NCBI GenBank assembly: GCA_021775475.1
Contig: JAJFHS010000039.1
Coordinates: forward strand, 62,001 to 126,000
Reading direction: 5' to 3'
Length of the DNA stretch: 64,000 nt
Origin: Hyphomicrobiales bacterium
Lineage (GTDB): Bacteria > Pseudomonadota > Alphaproteobacteria > Rhizobiales > JAJFHR01
Position numbers and translations under genes: made by a program. A model generated the notes under the pieces. It ran no database searches, had not been told where the DNA came from, and was given only the letters and a program-made list of their open reading frames with translations. Shown here one piece after another: positions 53,201-61,095 of this stretch (its first letter is position 1; each line of letters opens with the position of its first letter).

Positions 53201-53384
53201 TTTCGGTTAGAAAAATGGCTCCTTTTTGCTCAAATTGAGCCCAGGGTATGGAGAAAATTTCCTTCAGAGACCGGCTGAGAATATCCGCAAGGGGCTCGTC
53301 ACTGGACAGTGCAATCCGTAATATTTTGTTAAGCGTGCGCTGGCCCTCAATACCTTGCTGCAATAGAACGTCACTGTTTTGCAT
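50259..53384 (-). CDS. GAF/PAS sensor with GGDEF and EAL domains (cyclic-di-GMP turnover)
   Basis: 1041 residues. An N-terminal GAF domain (about 20-170; CARVPFGRCLCGKAALSKE) is followed by three PAS-type domains (about 200-590; FSQISGYSNEELIGQNHRLL). An intact GGDEF signature (RWGGDEFIAL, near residue 680) makes c-di-GMP. An intact EAL domain (GIEALIRWNHPEKG near 806, DDFGTGYASLSHL) can break it down. There is no membrane helix. The gene lies 41 bp after the stand-alone globin gene, so the globin is its probable sensor partner for oxygen or redox state. Which activity dominates cannot be told. Confidence 0.92.
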   Translation of the reverse strand: MQNSDVLLQQGIEGQRTLNKILRIALSSDEPLADILSRSLKEIFSIPWAQFEQKGAIFLTEKDSDVLILTASHELSPQLHTLCARVPFGRCLCGKAALSKEIQFSSCLDHRHEIRFAGMSPHGHYNAPLLDEHQNVLGVLNLYLKHGHQKNTMEIEFLQSVCDVLVLVIKRKQIEVELSQAAETIRISQTELNAHLVALGDHTIAAITDTSGTITYANKKFSQISGYSNEELIGQNHRLLKSDHHPTSFFTEMYKTIANGETWHGELKNRAKDGSFYWVDTTISPLRNAKGKVSQYLAIRTDITARKKADDVLRRNVDILNTTFINFPGGISVFNQDLILQAANPAFYELRNLTAEEFPIGVTFEAIARHNAHRGEYGEGDIEALVSEKVERAKKFENHTFKRVTLQGKSLEIKGWPLPEGGFISTYMDITEAEEMLADLEQKSAEAIATAGNLRRTKEAQDQTYQHLVTSVNSMANGFVIWNRDDRLVLANEAYLDFHHPVRGMLVEGVNFGDMLRAGLENKIWNLDDQDEYEWLEQQLSRRNTAQSEREIELVDGREIIISDLVLDNGDVISTITDITAHYLREMELQDARDQLEKIAYFDTLTGLANRAHCQKDMAEKFAFVDSGKKFAVIQIDLDNFKRVNDTLGHAAGDHLLKVLAERMSLLASEFENFRSYRWGGDEFIALVERNDDTDLAAICGELTDIIAIPLHYEGATLRPTVSLGVARYPEDAQDIESLMIFSDLALYRTKELGRDGYQFFTSKMKDKIDTESLIEQELRIAIEADHLELYFQPQLDIEDETITGIEALIRWNHPEKGLIPPGEFLAISEAAGLAPAIGCKVFEYAMKAVRFWVDEGLEFGRLAVNLSPEHLKKSTFMDDFFNTMGKYDIEPHFLTVEFLESFILNDPNANTMDILKQFRARNIHVELDDFGTGYASLSHLSTMPITGLKIDKSSVDRMTNDKRQQGIVKALISISKQMKLRVVCEGIETLQQVDALLQIGKCSTQGYFIAKPMTFGNITDWIKNQHNIGALKTWSNVAGY

Positions 53385-53425
53385 CAGCGTGCTTTTGTTC
53401 CCTCTTGCAGAAATCAGGGTGTTTC

Positions 53426-53932
53426 TTACAGGTATGCGACATCGGACGCGTCAATTGTGGCTGCTGTGTAAACGGAAAGTGCAATATCCATATCAATTGC
53501 AACATGACGATTCAGTGTACAGACGAGTTCAGTTAACAGAAAGACATCGCTGGCGAGTTTGTTTGCAAGAACCTCAATTACATTATTCGCAATCATCGTA
53601 TAGCTGGCAATATACCAGCGTGGCTCGATTTTGTGCCGGTAATGTGTAGCTCCGATACGGATAAGATTATCAATATAATTTTTATCATGACAGTAGATCA
53701 ACATGCGATGCCAATGGGACTTCTGTGCAGCAATGAGATAAGGCAACCGCTGTATATCGATATGAGGCGCCTCAGGGTAACGATTGAGTGTGTCGTAAAA
53801 ATTTTGCAGAAGCCCATACATTTCATCTTCGATGAGTGACCAGATATGCGCTGCATTACGTTGATCTCTTTCATCGCAACCAATAAATTTCAACCGGTCT
53901 TCAATGGCAGTTTCTACCTGGATGATGTTCAT
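53426..53932 (-). CDS. Stand-alone globin-coupled-sensor (protoglobin-like) domain protein
   Basis: 168 residues, almost exactly one globin sensor domain. The proximal haem ligand is His97 in IGATHYRHKIEPRWYIASYT, matching the H-x-R-x(4)-P-x-W-Y pattern of HemAT-type sensors. The N-terminal helix (IWSLIEDEMYGLLQNFYDTL) contains the distal Tyr/Phe region. Such domains are normally fused to a transducer; here none is attached, but a GGDEF-EAL protein is encoded 41 bp downstream. It probably senses O2 or NO and signals through that partner. Confidence 0.85.
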   Translation of the reverse strand: MNIIQVETAIEDRLKFIGCDERDQRNAAHIWSLIEDEMYGLLQNFYDTLNRYPEAPHIDIQRLPYLIAAQKSHWHRMLIYCHDKNYIDNLIRIGATHYRHKIEPRWYIASYTMIANNVIEVLANKLASDVFLLTELVCTLNRHVAIDMDIALSVYTAATIDASDVAYL

Positions 53933-53976
53933 TTCATACTCCTTTTGGTGCCTGACTCAGGAATTTGTCAACCTCC

Positions 53977-54078
53977 CTACCCAGAGTTTCCGATTGTTGT
54001 GAGCACAACTGCAGCAAGAAGGAGAAAAAAAACGGCAAAGCCACCATATAATTTATAAGTCACTTTTAAATTTTTCAC
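53977..54078 (-). pseudogene. 33-codon chemoreceptor N-terminal remnant (or small membrane peptide)
   Basis: From GTG 54078 (GGTGGAAGAA upstream) the frame reads KVTYKLYGGFAVFFLLLAAV then VLTTIGNSG and stops at 53977. It closely matches the chemoreceptor start at 48838 ([20 protein letters not shown]). The rest of the receptor is missing; a stop codon follows after one membrane helix. It keeps a ribosome-binding site and sits between the operator-bearing promoter region and the globin gene, so it is probably transcribed. It could be a decayed receptor or a functional small membrane peptide. Confidence 0.55.
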
Positions 54079-54135
54079 TTCTTCCACCCCTTGTCGCGAC
54101 TGAAGGCCAAATTGAATGGATTAAATTTATATAAA

Positions 54136-54255
54136 TTGGTAAAAATTTAGTTAAATTCACACGAAATTGTCAATTATTATAGAATAAAATTATAGTACAC
54201 CTGTACTACATGGTATAAACAACAATACACAAGTATATATAATTTATATTATCTT
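54136..54255. repeat. AT-rich promoter repeat, copy 2
   Basis: Diverged second copy of the sequence at 49735-49862, with the same order of blocks: TTGGTAAAAATTTAGTTAAA, the core TAGTACACCTGTACTA, and TTTATATTATCTT. It lies between the LuxR gene (54383) and the chemoreceptor remnant/globin/GGDEF-EAL genes. The rest of the 450-bp gap 53933-54382 is AT-rich without further genes. Confidence 0.7.
54193..54208. promoter_or_regulatory. Palindromic operator candidate (copy 2)
   Basis: TAGTACA-CC-TGTACTA, identical in 16 bp to the core of the palindrome at 49798-49813. It is located about 115 bp upstream of the remnant/globin operon and next to the LuxR-type gene at 54383. A LuxR-family regulator is the natural candidate to bind it. 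Confidence 0.6.
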
Positions 54256-54382
54256 TGTATTGTCTCTATATTACATTATTAATATAAAAATATACATGAA
54301 TTTATATATTTTTTATTAAATTAATCTATTATCTTGCGAGTATTATTTAAAATAGCGACTGGTGAATTGGTGGACATAGTGT

Positions 54383-55534
54383 CTATTTGGGGGAACAGTC
54401 AATCACTGATAATTGCGAGATGATCGAGATTAACTCGCTCTGTCGCGTGATGCCCATTTTTTCCATAATTGCAGCAAGGTGGTTTCGTGCGGTGTTACGC
54501 GAAATCCCAGTGGTGTCTGCATAGTCCTGGAGCTGATAGCCCTGGGCGAGCGCCCTCGTCAATTTTGTCTGAGCCGGTGTCAGATTAAACGCTGAAGCAA
54601 TCACACCATTGAGAGGGGCCATGTGAGTAGCGGGGTCAAAGATAAACACGCAGATGCTCTGGGTTTTGTCGGAAAAGAGTTTGCTGAACTTCGACTGCCA
54701 CTCACTGTCATGGTGATAGCGAAGTATAATGGCGATCAGGGGGCGGGCTTCACCTGATCGCTGAATTTTAACAGGCGCAGGAGAATGGGAATGGGACAGG
54801 GCAAAACTAATGGCAGCCTGAAGCCGTTCATCAGAGGAGGGATGGGAAGCCTGGATTTGATTAGACGAGTTAATCTGCAATTCAGTAGACGTTGCCAGCA
54901 GTCTTTTTGCGGAAAGATTGGCATAAAAGACAGACTGTGAGCTATTGATAACAAAAGCACTGACCGACATTTTGTCAATAGTGTCCTCCAGATTGAGGAT
55001 ATTGATTCTCGAATTGGAAATGTGCCTGGAAATTTCTATGGCGCGGAATATGTGTGGCAGATATGTTCGTGTCTGCCGTAAAGATTGCGCTGTTAACCTG
55101 CTATCCCCGTCCCCCTCAATCGATTTGCTAAACCAGATTATATTTTTCGGGCAGCTATTTAATTTAACGTGAATTCCTGATTCGAATTTTTGAGGTTTGA
55201 GAAAGCCATTATAATATTCTGTATGGGTAATCTCGCTCATTCGATACAGGATGTCTGCATGTTTCAAAGAATTAGCTTCTTGATTTTGAAGAGCTTTGAA
55301 GACCGGATTTAATTTTTTGTAATAGGCCAGATAGCTGTCAATATGGAGCGGGTCGAAACCTGAATGCAGAACGATTTCTTCAATTTCAGGGCCAAAGGTA
55401 CGGCTGCAGATGGAAGATGTGGTGCCGGGAATATGTGCTGACATCATGTCAACAACGTTCTGCCATTTGGTGTCGTCAATGGTTGCGTCATAGATAGCGT
55501 TAACTAACGAAACATCAATTTTATCATTATTCAT
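54383..55534 (-). CDS. LuxR-family transcriptional regulator
   Basis: 383 residues. The N-terminal 270 residues form a sensor region that I cannot assign to the autoinducer-binding or PAS families with confidence (it begins IDVSLVNAIYDATIDDTKWQ, a pattern seen in many alphaproteobacterial LuxR-type proteins). The C-terminal about 310-375 is a helix-turn-helix (LTPAQTKLTRALAQGYQLQD, YADTTGISRNTARNHLAAIM). It lies directly upstream of promoter repeat copy 2, so it may control the globin/GGDEF operon. A small dyad GTGCA-AA-TGCAC at 55635-55646 lies in front of its own start. Confidence 0.85.
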   Translation of the reverse strand: MNNDKIDVSLVNAIYDATIDDTKWQNVVDMMSAHIPGTTSSICSRTFGPEIEEIVLHSGFDPLHIDSYLAYYKKLNPVFKALQNQEANSLKHADILYRMSEITHTEYYNGFLKPQKFESGIHVKLNSCPKNIIWFSKSIEGDGDSRLTAQSLRQTRTYLPHIFRAIEISRHISNSRINILNLEDTIDKMSVSAFVINSSQSVFYANLSAKRLLATSTELQINSSNQIQASHPSSDERLQAAISFALSHSHSPAPVKIQRSGEARPLIAIILRYHHDSEWQSKFSKLFSDKTQSICVFIFDPATHMAPLNGVIASAFNLTPAQTKLTRALAQGYQLQDYADTTGISRNTARNHLAAIMEKMGITRQSELISIISQLSVIDCSPK

Positions 55535-55994
55535 TTCATCACAACGTCTTTCTGAACCTCAGACGCGCATAAAACGCACGTCGTAACGCACGCACCTTAC
55601 CCCAACAGTAAATAAATTTACCTAGATGTATATAGTGCAAATGCACCCCATGTCTAAGAAATACATCCAAGCTGACCCAGCCACCTTATTTCAACATCTT
55701 CCGGGAAAATATAGTGTGAATAGGCATGCAAAATTGACCTACCTGTTTTGTTAACATCCGCCTATTTAGTCGCGGAGAATGAGCAGGTAATATTAATGGA
55801 AAGTGCAGCAAAGATTTGCCGTCTGGTATTACGAGATGGGCAAAGGGTTGCGGGGGTAGCGTGGAGTTTGAATGAATGCTGGGCATTTGATTTGTATCAA
55901 TAGCAACCGCCGAAATGCGCCTTAGGCTCTACTTTCAACTAGAATATTTGCAACAAAACTGGAACCGGGACAGAAATCATCCGGGAGATGCAAT
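55535..55994. other. Gap before sdhC, with a small dyad and a doubtful short ORF
   Basis: 460 bp. GTGCA-AA-TGCAC (55635-55646) in front of the LuxR gene has the same shape as the palindromes at 49796 and 54193. A 35-codon frame at 55796-55903 (MESAAKICRLVLRDGQRVAG) has a weak ribosome-binding site and no recognisable family. An sdhC promoter must lie near 55900-55990 but no clear elements are seen. Confidence 0.4.
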
Positions 55995-56399
55995 ATGACG
56001 GGCACCAAACCACCAACCGGTCGGCCGCTTTCCCCGCATCTAGGGATTTACCGACTCACATTTACCTTTCTGATGTCAGGATTTCATCGAGTCACAGGTG
56101 CCGTGCTGTATTTCGGCATGCTGATACCGATAGCATGGCTACTGGCGGTAGCAACCGGGCCGGAGTGGTTTGATTTTGTCAACAGTTGGCTTGGAACGTT
56201 TCTCGGGCGTCTGGTTTTATTCGGCTACAGTTGGGGGTTGATCCACCATATGCTCGGTGGGTTTCGCCATTTGATCTGGGATACCGGTCGAGGGCTTGAC
56301 CTTGTTTCGATCGAGATCTTCGCCCGGGCGACGATTGTCGGATCGGTTTCTCTCACCGTCGCGGTATGGCTTGCCGTATACGCATTGGGAGGCTTTTAG
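55995..56399 (+). CDS. sdhC: Succinate dehydrogenase cytochrome b556 subunit SdhC
   Basis: 134 residues. RPLSPHLGIYRLTFTFLMSG and FHRVTGAVLYFGM are the SdhC N-terminal signature that contributes to the quinone site. Three membrane helices and the haem-ligand region LIHHMLGGFRHLIWD follow. It anchors the SdhAB head to the membrane and passes electrons to quinone (or back, in fumarate reduction). The start lies 3 bp ahead of sdhD, but no sdhA or sdhB follows: the next gene is on the opposite strand. Confidence 0.9.
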   Translation: MTGTKPPTGRPLSPHLGIYRLTFTFLMSGFHRVTGAVLYFGMLIPIAWLLAVATGPEWFDFVNSWLGTFLGRLVLFGYSWGLIHHMLGGFRHLIWDTGRGLDLVSIEIFARATIVGSVSLTVAVWLAVYALGGF

Positions 56400-56401
56400 A
56401 C

Positions 56402-56782
56402 ATGAAATTTCGCACGCCACTTGGCAAGGTTCGCGGCCTGGGTGCGGCCCATACGGGAACCGACGTTTTCTGGATACAGCGGCTCACCTCGATTGCCAGC
56501 ATCCCCCTGACCTTTTTTCTGGTCGGGTCAAGCCTGTACCTCATCGGCGCAGACTATGAGGTTGCGCGGGCTTATATCTCATCTGTTTTCGTTGCACCAG
56601 CGCTGGTTCTGGTCGTGATTATTTTTCTGTGGCACATGTGTATCGGCATGGAAGAAATCATCGTCGATTATGTACATTCTCCAACTGTCAAATTTGCATC
56701 CCTGATATTCAACATCATGTTTACGGTATTTCTTGGCCTGACCGGAGTCTACGCCATTTTGAAGATAAGCTTCGGAACTTGA
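56402..56782 (+). CDS. sdhD: Succinate dehydrogenase membrane anchor SdhD
   Basis: 126 residues from ATG 56402; the earlier in-frame start at 56366 lies inside sdhC. MKFRTPLGKVRGLGAAHTGT and DVFWIQRLTSIASIPLTFF are typical of alphaproteobacterial SdhD. Three membrane helices follow, with HMCIGMEEIIVDYVH carrying the haem His and quinone-site residues. Normally sdhA and sdhB come next; here the gene ends 32 bp before the end of a convergent TorD-type gene. Hence an orphan anchor pair, perhaps one that serves rhodoquinone (rquA lies nearby). Confidence 0.88.
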   Translation: MKFRTPLGKVRGLGAAHTGTDVFWIQRLTSIASIPLTFFLVGSSLYLIGADYEVARAYISSVFVAPALVLVVIIFLWHMCIGMEEIIVDYVHSPTVKFASLIFNIMFTVFLGLTGVYAILKISFGT

Positions 56783-56813
56783 CATGGCGGGCAAGGCACA
56801 TCGCCCTTTAAGG

Positions 56814-57551
56814 TCAGAGCTGTGTGCCCGTCACGATCTGAGGAGAGACTGTTTGCTGATTACGACACGCTTTTTTTCGCCGGTCAGTAATCTCTGCCTT
56901 TTCCCCGGCAATGAACTGCCGTAAAAGGGAAGCGAAAGCAGCATAGAACGGCATTTGCGCCTGATCTTTAACCTTGCGGCAAAACACCGGAATCCATTTG
57001 CCGACATGTTTAGCAATGAACTGGTGTTGCCAGCCCAAGGCATTTTCAGCATCGGTGTAGTTCTCGGTGCGCCAGCAATTTGCTTCCACCGACACCAGTT
57101 TAGCCAAATATTCCAGTTCCACACTGACATGATCGGGAATGCCGTTAAAATACTGGTCATAATCAAAACCCGCCGCTTCAATGGTACGTTTTACGACAAC
57201 AGTCTCTTCTCCCCATAAAGTTCCCGACCCGCGCTTGAGTTGCACCGATTCATGGGGGGAAATGTGGTGCCCGGGCCCACAAAACAGTCGCGTGTACTCA
57301 ATGGCAAGTTCTTCAACCGGATTTTTCCCGGCCTTCCCAAAAAAATCCAGCCCCGGATCTATCTGGCAATCTGACAACGCCTGAGCCAGAGCGGGCGACT
57401 TGATCTGGTCAAGCAGGCCGGCCTCCGGCTCCCAGCGAAACACTGCTGCAAGCAGGCCATAGAGCTGGCTTCGCTCAGAGGCCGTCTTGGCCAGATACTG
57501 GCTGGCCACATCGCTCGTTTGTGTGGAGTTGGTCAATCTCATTGCCTTCAT
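56814..57551 (-). CDS. TorD/DmsD-family molybdoenzyme chaperone
   Basis: 245 residues. The all-helical TorD fold is recognised from SERSQLYGLLAAVFRWEP near residue 27 and the conserved EYTRLFCGPGHHISPHESV near residue 85. It binds the Tat signal of the catalytic subunit and helps insert the Mo-bis-PGD cofactor before export. The start overlaps the stop of the catalytic-subunit gene by four bases, showing coupled synthesis. The basic C-terminal tail (TDRRKKACRNQQ) is unusual. Confidence 0.87.
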   Translation of the reverse strand: MKAMRLTNSTQTSDVASQYLAKTASERSQLYGLLAAVFRWEPEAGLLDQIKSPALAQALSDCQIDPGLDFFGKAGKNPVEELAIEYTRLFCGPGHHISPHESVQLKRGSGTLWGEETVVVKRTIEAAGFDYDQYFNGIPDHVSVELEYLAKLVSVEANCWRTENYTDAENALGWQHQFIAKHVGKWIPVFCRKVKDQAQMPFYAAFASLLRQFIAGEKAEITDRRKKACRNQQTVSPQIVTGTQL

Positions 57552-60082
57552 GCCTTGGTAACCGAGACCACTGTGTCCATCCAGCGCAATTGCCCTGAAA
57601 TCGGATCGGCGACATTGCCGATGATCCAGTTGGGATGTACGCCGCGCTCACCGTTCCACCAGATCCTGGCGGAATCACGTTCATCACCGCCGGGTGAGCC
57701 AGCCGCTTTCGGTGCCACCTCGCCCGAGGCATAGCGGCCATATTCCCAGTGCCCGCAATGATGAGCGATGGCGATGGTTCCGGGCACCACCACCGGGGTC
57801 ACCCGGGCTTTGATAACGATCTCGCCAAAGCTGGAATTCACCTTGATGCTGTCGCCCTCGTCGATACCTTTTTCCTTGGCGGTTTTTGGGTTTATCCACG
57901 CCGGATTGTCGTGAAAAATTTCGGAGAGAAACTTGCAGTTAGCCGATCGCGAGTGGATTTGTTCGGCGACCTTATAAGTCGTCAGGATCAGATCATCAGG
58001 CTTTTTGGCCTCGTACTCAGGAATAGGCGTCCATGACGGCATGGCTGGCAGATCCTTGGCCTCCATGATTTCCGAATAGATTTCGAAATATCCCGACTTG
58101 TTCACCTTGTCCGGCTTAAAACCAGAATAGACGACGCCGTTGATTTCCTGGCCCACATAGGCCTTGTAGGATTTTTTGGTGGCGACATAGCCTTTCTCCA
58201 GTGCTTCCTGGGCGCTAGCCAATTTGGCCTTTTTCCAGTCCCAATAGACCCCGGTTGCCGGATCCTTAACCACGGTTTCAGCCAGGTATTTCTCCGGCGG
58301 CAAGGCTTTGCGATAGGAGAAATATCGCGGCTTGGCCTCTGGATCGTGATAAACACCATTGGCTTTCATATACTCGAAGCCGCCGGCTTTTTTCACATCC
58401 GGTGTCATCTCGCAAGACTGTTTGACAAACTCCTCGTGGCTCTTGATGCCAAGCGGAAAGCCCATGCGATCGGCCATCTCAATGCACACATCGGCGAAAT
58501 CCCGGCATTCGCCCAGTGGTTTGACCACCGGTTGGCGAATATAATATTCAGGAATTTGCGCTGGTGAGACCATGTCTTCCCAGGTCCAACGCTCGGTATA
58601 GGGCGTGTCGGGCAGGATGATGTCCGCAAGTGCTGCCGATTCATCATAGAACGGGTTGACACAGACGCTGAACGGGACCAGCGTCTCGTCTTTCAGAATG
58701 TCGATATTTTCCTGAACCTGACCGTTGGCATAGACCGGCGTGTAGCAATACCACATATAGACGTCTGGCCGCCCGGCCGAGCCGTCCTTGATCATCTGCA
58801 ACACCTGATGGCTGACATGGTGGTTCGGCAGCTTGGCAGCACCGGGCAAGCCATCCAGAATTTTCAACTTGCGCGACTTGGGTTTGTTTTTCGGGCCCTT
58901 GGGATATTTCCATTTTGGCCCGACTGCCTTGCAGCGCCCGCCCGGATTATCGACATTACCGGTAATGGCAGCAAGCATCTGGATCGCCCGTTCGGTGTCG
59001 GCCCCGTGGTGATTGGCGACGGCACCGCGATAGCTGATCACACAGGCTGGCTTGACGGTGGCAAAATCACGGGCGATTTCGGCGGTCTTGGCCGCCGGCA
59101 CGCCGCTGACCGTTTCGGCCCACTCAGGGGTATAATCTTTGAGGTGTGCCTTTAGAGCTGTAACTTTTTCCTCAAGCGTTGCCGAAGCACCCGGCGTCAC
59201 CTTGCAGAATTCAAGGAACGCTTCGCCCTCACCTTTATAGAGACCCTCGGACATGATGACGTTGCACATGGCCAGTACCACGGCCCGGTCGGTGCCCGGT
59301 ATAATGGGCACCCATTCATCAGATTTGGCAGCTGTGTTGGAGAGCCTCACGTCGAAGGTCACCACGCGGATGCGCTTGTCAGCCATGCGGGCGATCAATC
59401 GGTGCGAGGTCGGGATATGGTTGGTGCCAGCCTCGAACACATTGGAGCCGAAGTTGAGCACGTAGTTGGTGTTGTCAAAATCCCAATTGTCATAGTGCCC
59501 ACCCCATGTCAACTCCTGGGCGACCCACTTGGCACCTTCGCAAATCGAAGTATGATTGCCGATGGTACCGGTTCCGTAAGTTCCCAGGAACGCACTCTTG
59601 ATCAGCTTTGAATGGCTGGCCTTCATGCGCCCGTAGTGGAACATGAATTTTTCCGGGGTTCCGTCGTCACGCAGTTTTTTCAAGCGCCCGGTGATTTCGC
59701 TCAGCGCCTCATCCCAGGAAACGCGTTTCCACTTGCCCTCACCACGCTTGCCGATCCGACGCATCGGATAAAGAACACGGTCTGGATCTGTATACTGATT
59801 GACACCGCCCTGGCCCTTGGCGCACATGACGCCGTGGGTGCGGATCGAGGCGGGCTGGCCTTCGATTTTGACCAACCGTCCATCCTCGACATAGGAGATG
59901 TTCGGGCAACGGGTAACGCATTGCCAGCAGGCGCTGGGTATGGCTATGCGCTCCAGACCGGTTGCAGGTGAAAAATCCTTACCCGAGTATACGGAAAGCT
60001 GTTTGGCATTGCTCAGCGCTACACCACCAACAACGATGGGAGTGGCGGCACCGATTTTCAGAAAGTTTCGGCGATTTAACAT
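57548..60082 (-). CDS. Tat-exported molybdopterin oxidoreductase catalytic subunit (Psr/Ttr-like)
   Basis: 844 residues from ATG 60082 (AAGGAGGGTACG upstream; a start at 60103 is rejected). Tat motif NRRNFLKIGAATP. A 4Fe-4S site has Cys52, Cys55, Cys59 and Cys87. The Mo ligand is probably Cys181 (HTSICEGAKW), as in polysulfide, thiosulfate, tetrathionate and arsenate reductases. The arsenate-type region reads FHYGRMKASHSK, which does not match the ArrA or ArxA motifs as I know them. With NrfD and four-cluster FeS subunits it forms a quinone-linked periplasmic complex. Gene order FeS-NrfD-catalytic equals ttrBCA and srdBCA. Substrate uncertain (sulfur oxyanion, selenate or arsenic). Confidence 0.82.
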   Translation of the reverse strand: MLNRRNFLKIGAATPIVVGGVALSNAKQLSVYSGKDFSPATGLERIAIPSACWQCVTRCPNISYVEDGRLVKIEGQPASIRTHGVMCAKGQGGVNQYTDPDRVLYPMRRIGKRGEGKWKRVSWDEALSEITGRLKKLRDDGTPEKFMFHYGRMKASHSKLIKSAFLGTYGTGTIGNHTSICEGAKWVAQELTWGGHYDNWDFDNTNYVLNFGSNVFEAGTNHIPTSHRLIARMADKRIRVVTFDVRLSNTAAKSDEWVPIIPGTDRAVVLAMCNVIMSEGLYKGEGEAFLEFCKVTPGASATLEEKVTALKAHLKDYTPEWAETVSGVPAAKTAEIARDFATVKPACVISYRGAVANHHGADTERAIQMLAAITGNVDNPGGRCKAVGPKWKYPKGPKNKPKSRKLKILDGLPGAAKLPNHHVSHQVLQMIKDGSAGRPDVYMWYCYTPVYANGQVQENIDILKDETLVPFSVCVNPFYDESAALADIILPDTPYTERWTWEDMVSPAQIPEYYIRQPVVKPLGECRDFADVCIEMADRMGFPLGIKSHEEFVKQSCEMTPDVKKAGGFEYMKANGVYHDPEAKPRYFSYRKALPPEKYLAETVVKDPATGVYWDWKKAKLASAQEALEKGYVATKKSYKAYVGQEINGVVYSGFKPDKVNKSGYFEIYSEIMEAKDLPAMPSWTPIPEYEAKKPDDLILTTYKVAEQIHSRSANCKFLSEIFHDNPAWINPKTAKEKGIDEGDSIKVNSSFGEIVIKARVTPVVVPGTIAIAHHCGHWEYGRYASGEVAPKAAGSPGGDERDSARIWWNGERGVHPNWIIGNVADPISGQLRWMDTVVSVTKA

Positions 60083-60092
60083 CGTACCCTCC

Positions 60093-61091
60093 TTAGATTC
60101 CAACGGGACCGGTTATCTGTCCACCGATTACAACCACATAGCGAAGCAGGAAGCCGCCGAACAAAACCACCAGGGCGACGATCATCTCAACCCTGCGCGG
60201 GATCGTGTAGACCTTCTTGTGGAGCAGGGTGGGCAAGACGTATTTCAGTTCAATAATTGCAGGGATCAGCAGCCCGATCAGCACCACGCCCACCCAGAAC
60301 AGCATCGACAGACTGCCGCCGGGAAGAATAACCGAAATCGCAACTTTCTGGGCACCAACAGTCAGATAGGTGAACATGATGAACAAAAATACCGCCAACA
60401 ATTCGAAGCCGATCAGTATCATGTCAGAGGCGCTCAACAGATAGGAACTGCGGTCTATCTTGCCAGCGGGTTCGGTGCCACCAGCATCATCGGTTTGTGG
60501 CTCATGATCAAAAATCGCCTTCAGCAACAAAATACCGGCAACCCCGCCCGACAACGCCGACATCAAAAACAACAGAACCAACACCGGTGAATTCCAGAAT
60601 GGCCGCGACGGCATGGCTCCCAGCATCACGCCAGTGTAGATGGCGACTGCAATGCCCAAAGGGACACCGACCCACGCCATGGCCAAGCGTAAGCTCGATT
60701 TGTCATCACCCGGCTTCGCATCGGGCGACAGGAAGGTGTAGGCATAGACCAGGCTGGCTAAAATACACACCGCAAGAACCCAGGAACCAATACTCATGGG
60801 CGACATGGTGATGGTGAGAAACAAACGGATCCAGCGAAACAATAACCAGAAATCTCCATTTTCGAAGGCGGCAGTGAAAGTGCCTAATTCGAAAATGATC
60901 AAGCCCGTGCCAATCATCATTGGCAGCGGCGCCAACAGGGCACCGTAGCGGGCGATTTGGAAGTGTTTATGCCCAAAACCGCCACCGCCGCCGCGCAACA
61001 GTACCGAAGCACTGACGGTATAGGCACCAGCACCGACGCCAGCGAGAAACAGGTAACTTATGACGGGGAGCCCCCAGAATACTTCATTCAT
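60093..61091 (-). CDS. NrfD/PsrC-family membrane quinone-interacting subunit
   Basis: 332 residues from ATG 61091 (AGGAG eight to nine bases upstream; the longer frame to 61199 overlaps the FeS gene and is rejected). About nine hydrophobic helices; opening EVFWGLPVISYLFLAGVGAG is the NrfD/PsrC signature. No haem His motif. It exchanges electrons with (rhodo)quinol and the FeS subunit. It lies 4 bp after the FeS-subunit stop, and 10 bp before the catalytic gene, consistent with one complex. Confidence 0.87.
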   Translation of the reverse strand: MNEVFWGLPVISYLFLAGVGAGAYTVSASVLLRGGGGGFGHKHFQIARYGALLAPLPMMIGTGLIIFELGTFTAAFENGDFWLLFRWIRLFLTITMSPMSIGSWVLAVCILASLVYAYTFLSPDAKPGDDKSSLRLAMAWVGVPLGIAVAIYTGVMLGAMPSRPFWNSPVLVLLFLMSALSGGVAGILLLKAIFDHEPQTDDAGGTEPAGKIDRSSYLLSASDMILIGFELLAVFLFIMFTYLTVGAQKVAISVILPGGSLSMLFWVGVVLIGLLIPAIIELKYVLPTLLHKKVYTIPRRVEMIVALVVLFGGFLLRYVVVIGGQITGPVGI

Positions 61092-61095
61092 GGTC

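Noticed and set aside
57548-60082. Catalytic subunit as arsenate reductase ArrA or anaerobic arsenite oxidase ArxA
   Set aside because: The expected pocket motifs are not seen and the gene order differs; only a general Psr/Ttr-like assignment can be supported.
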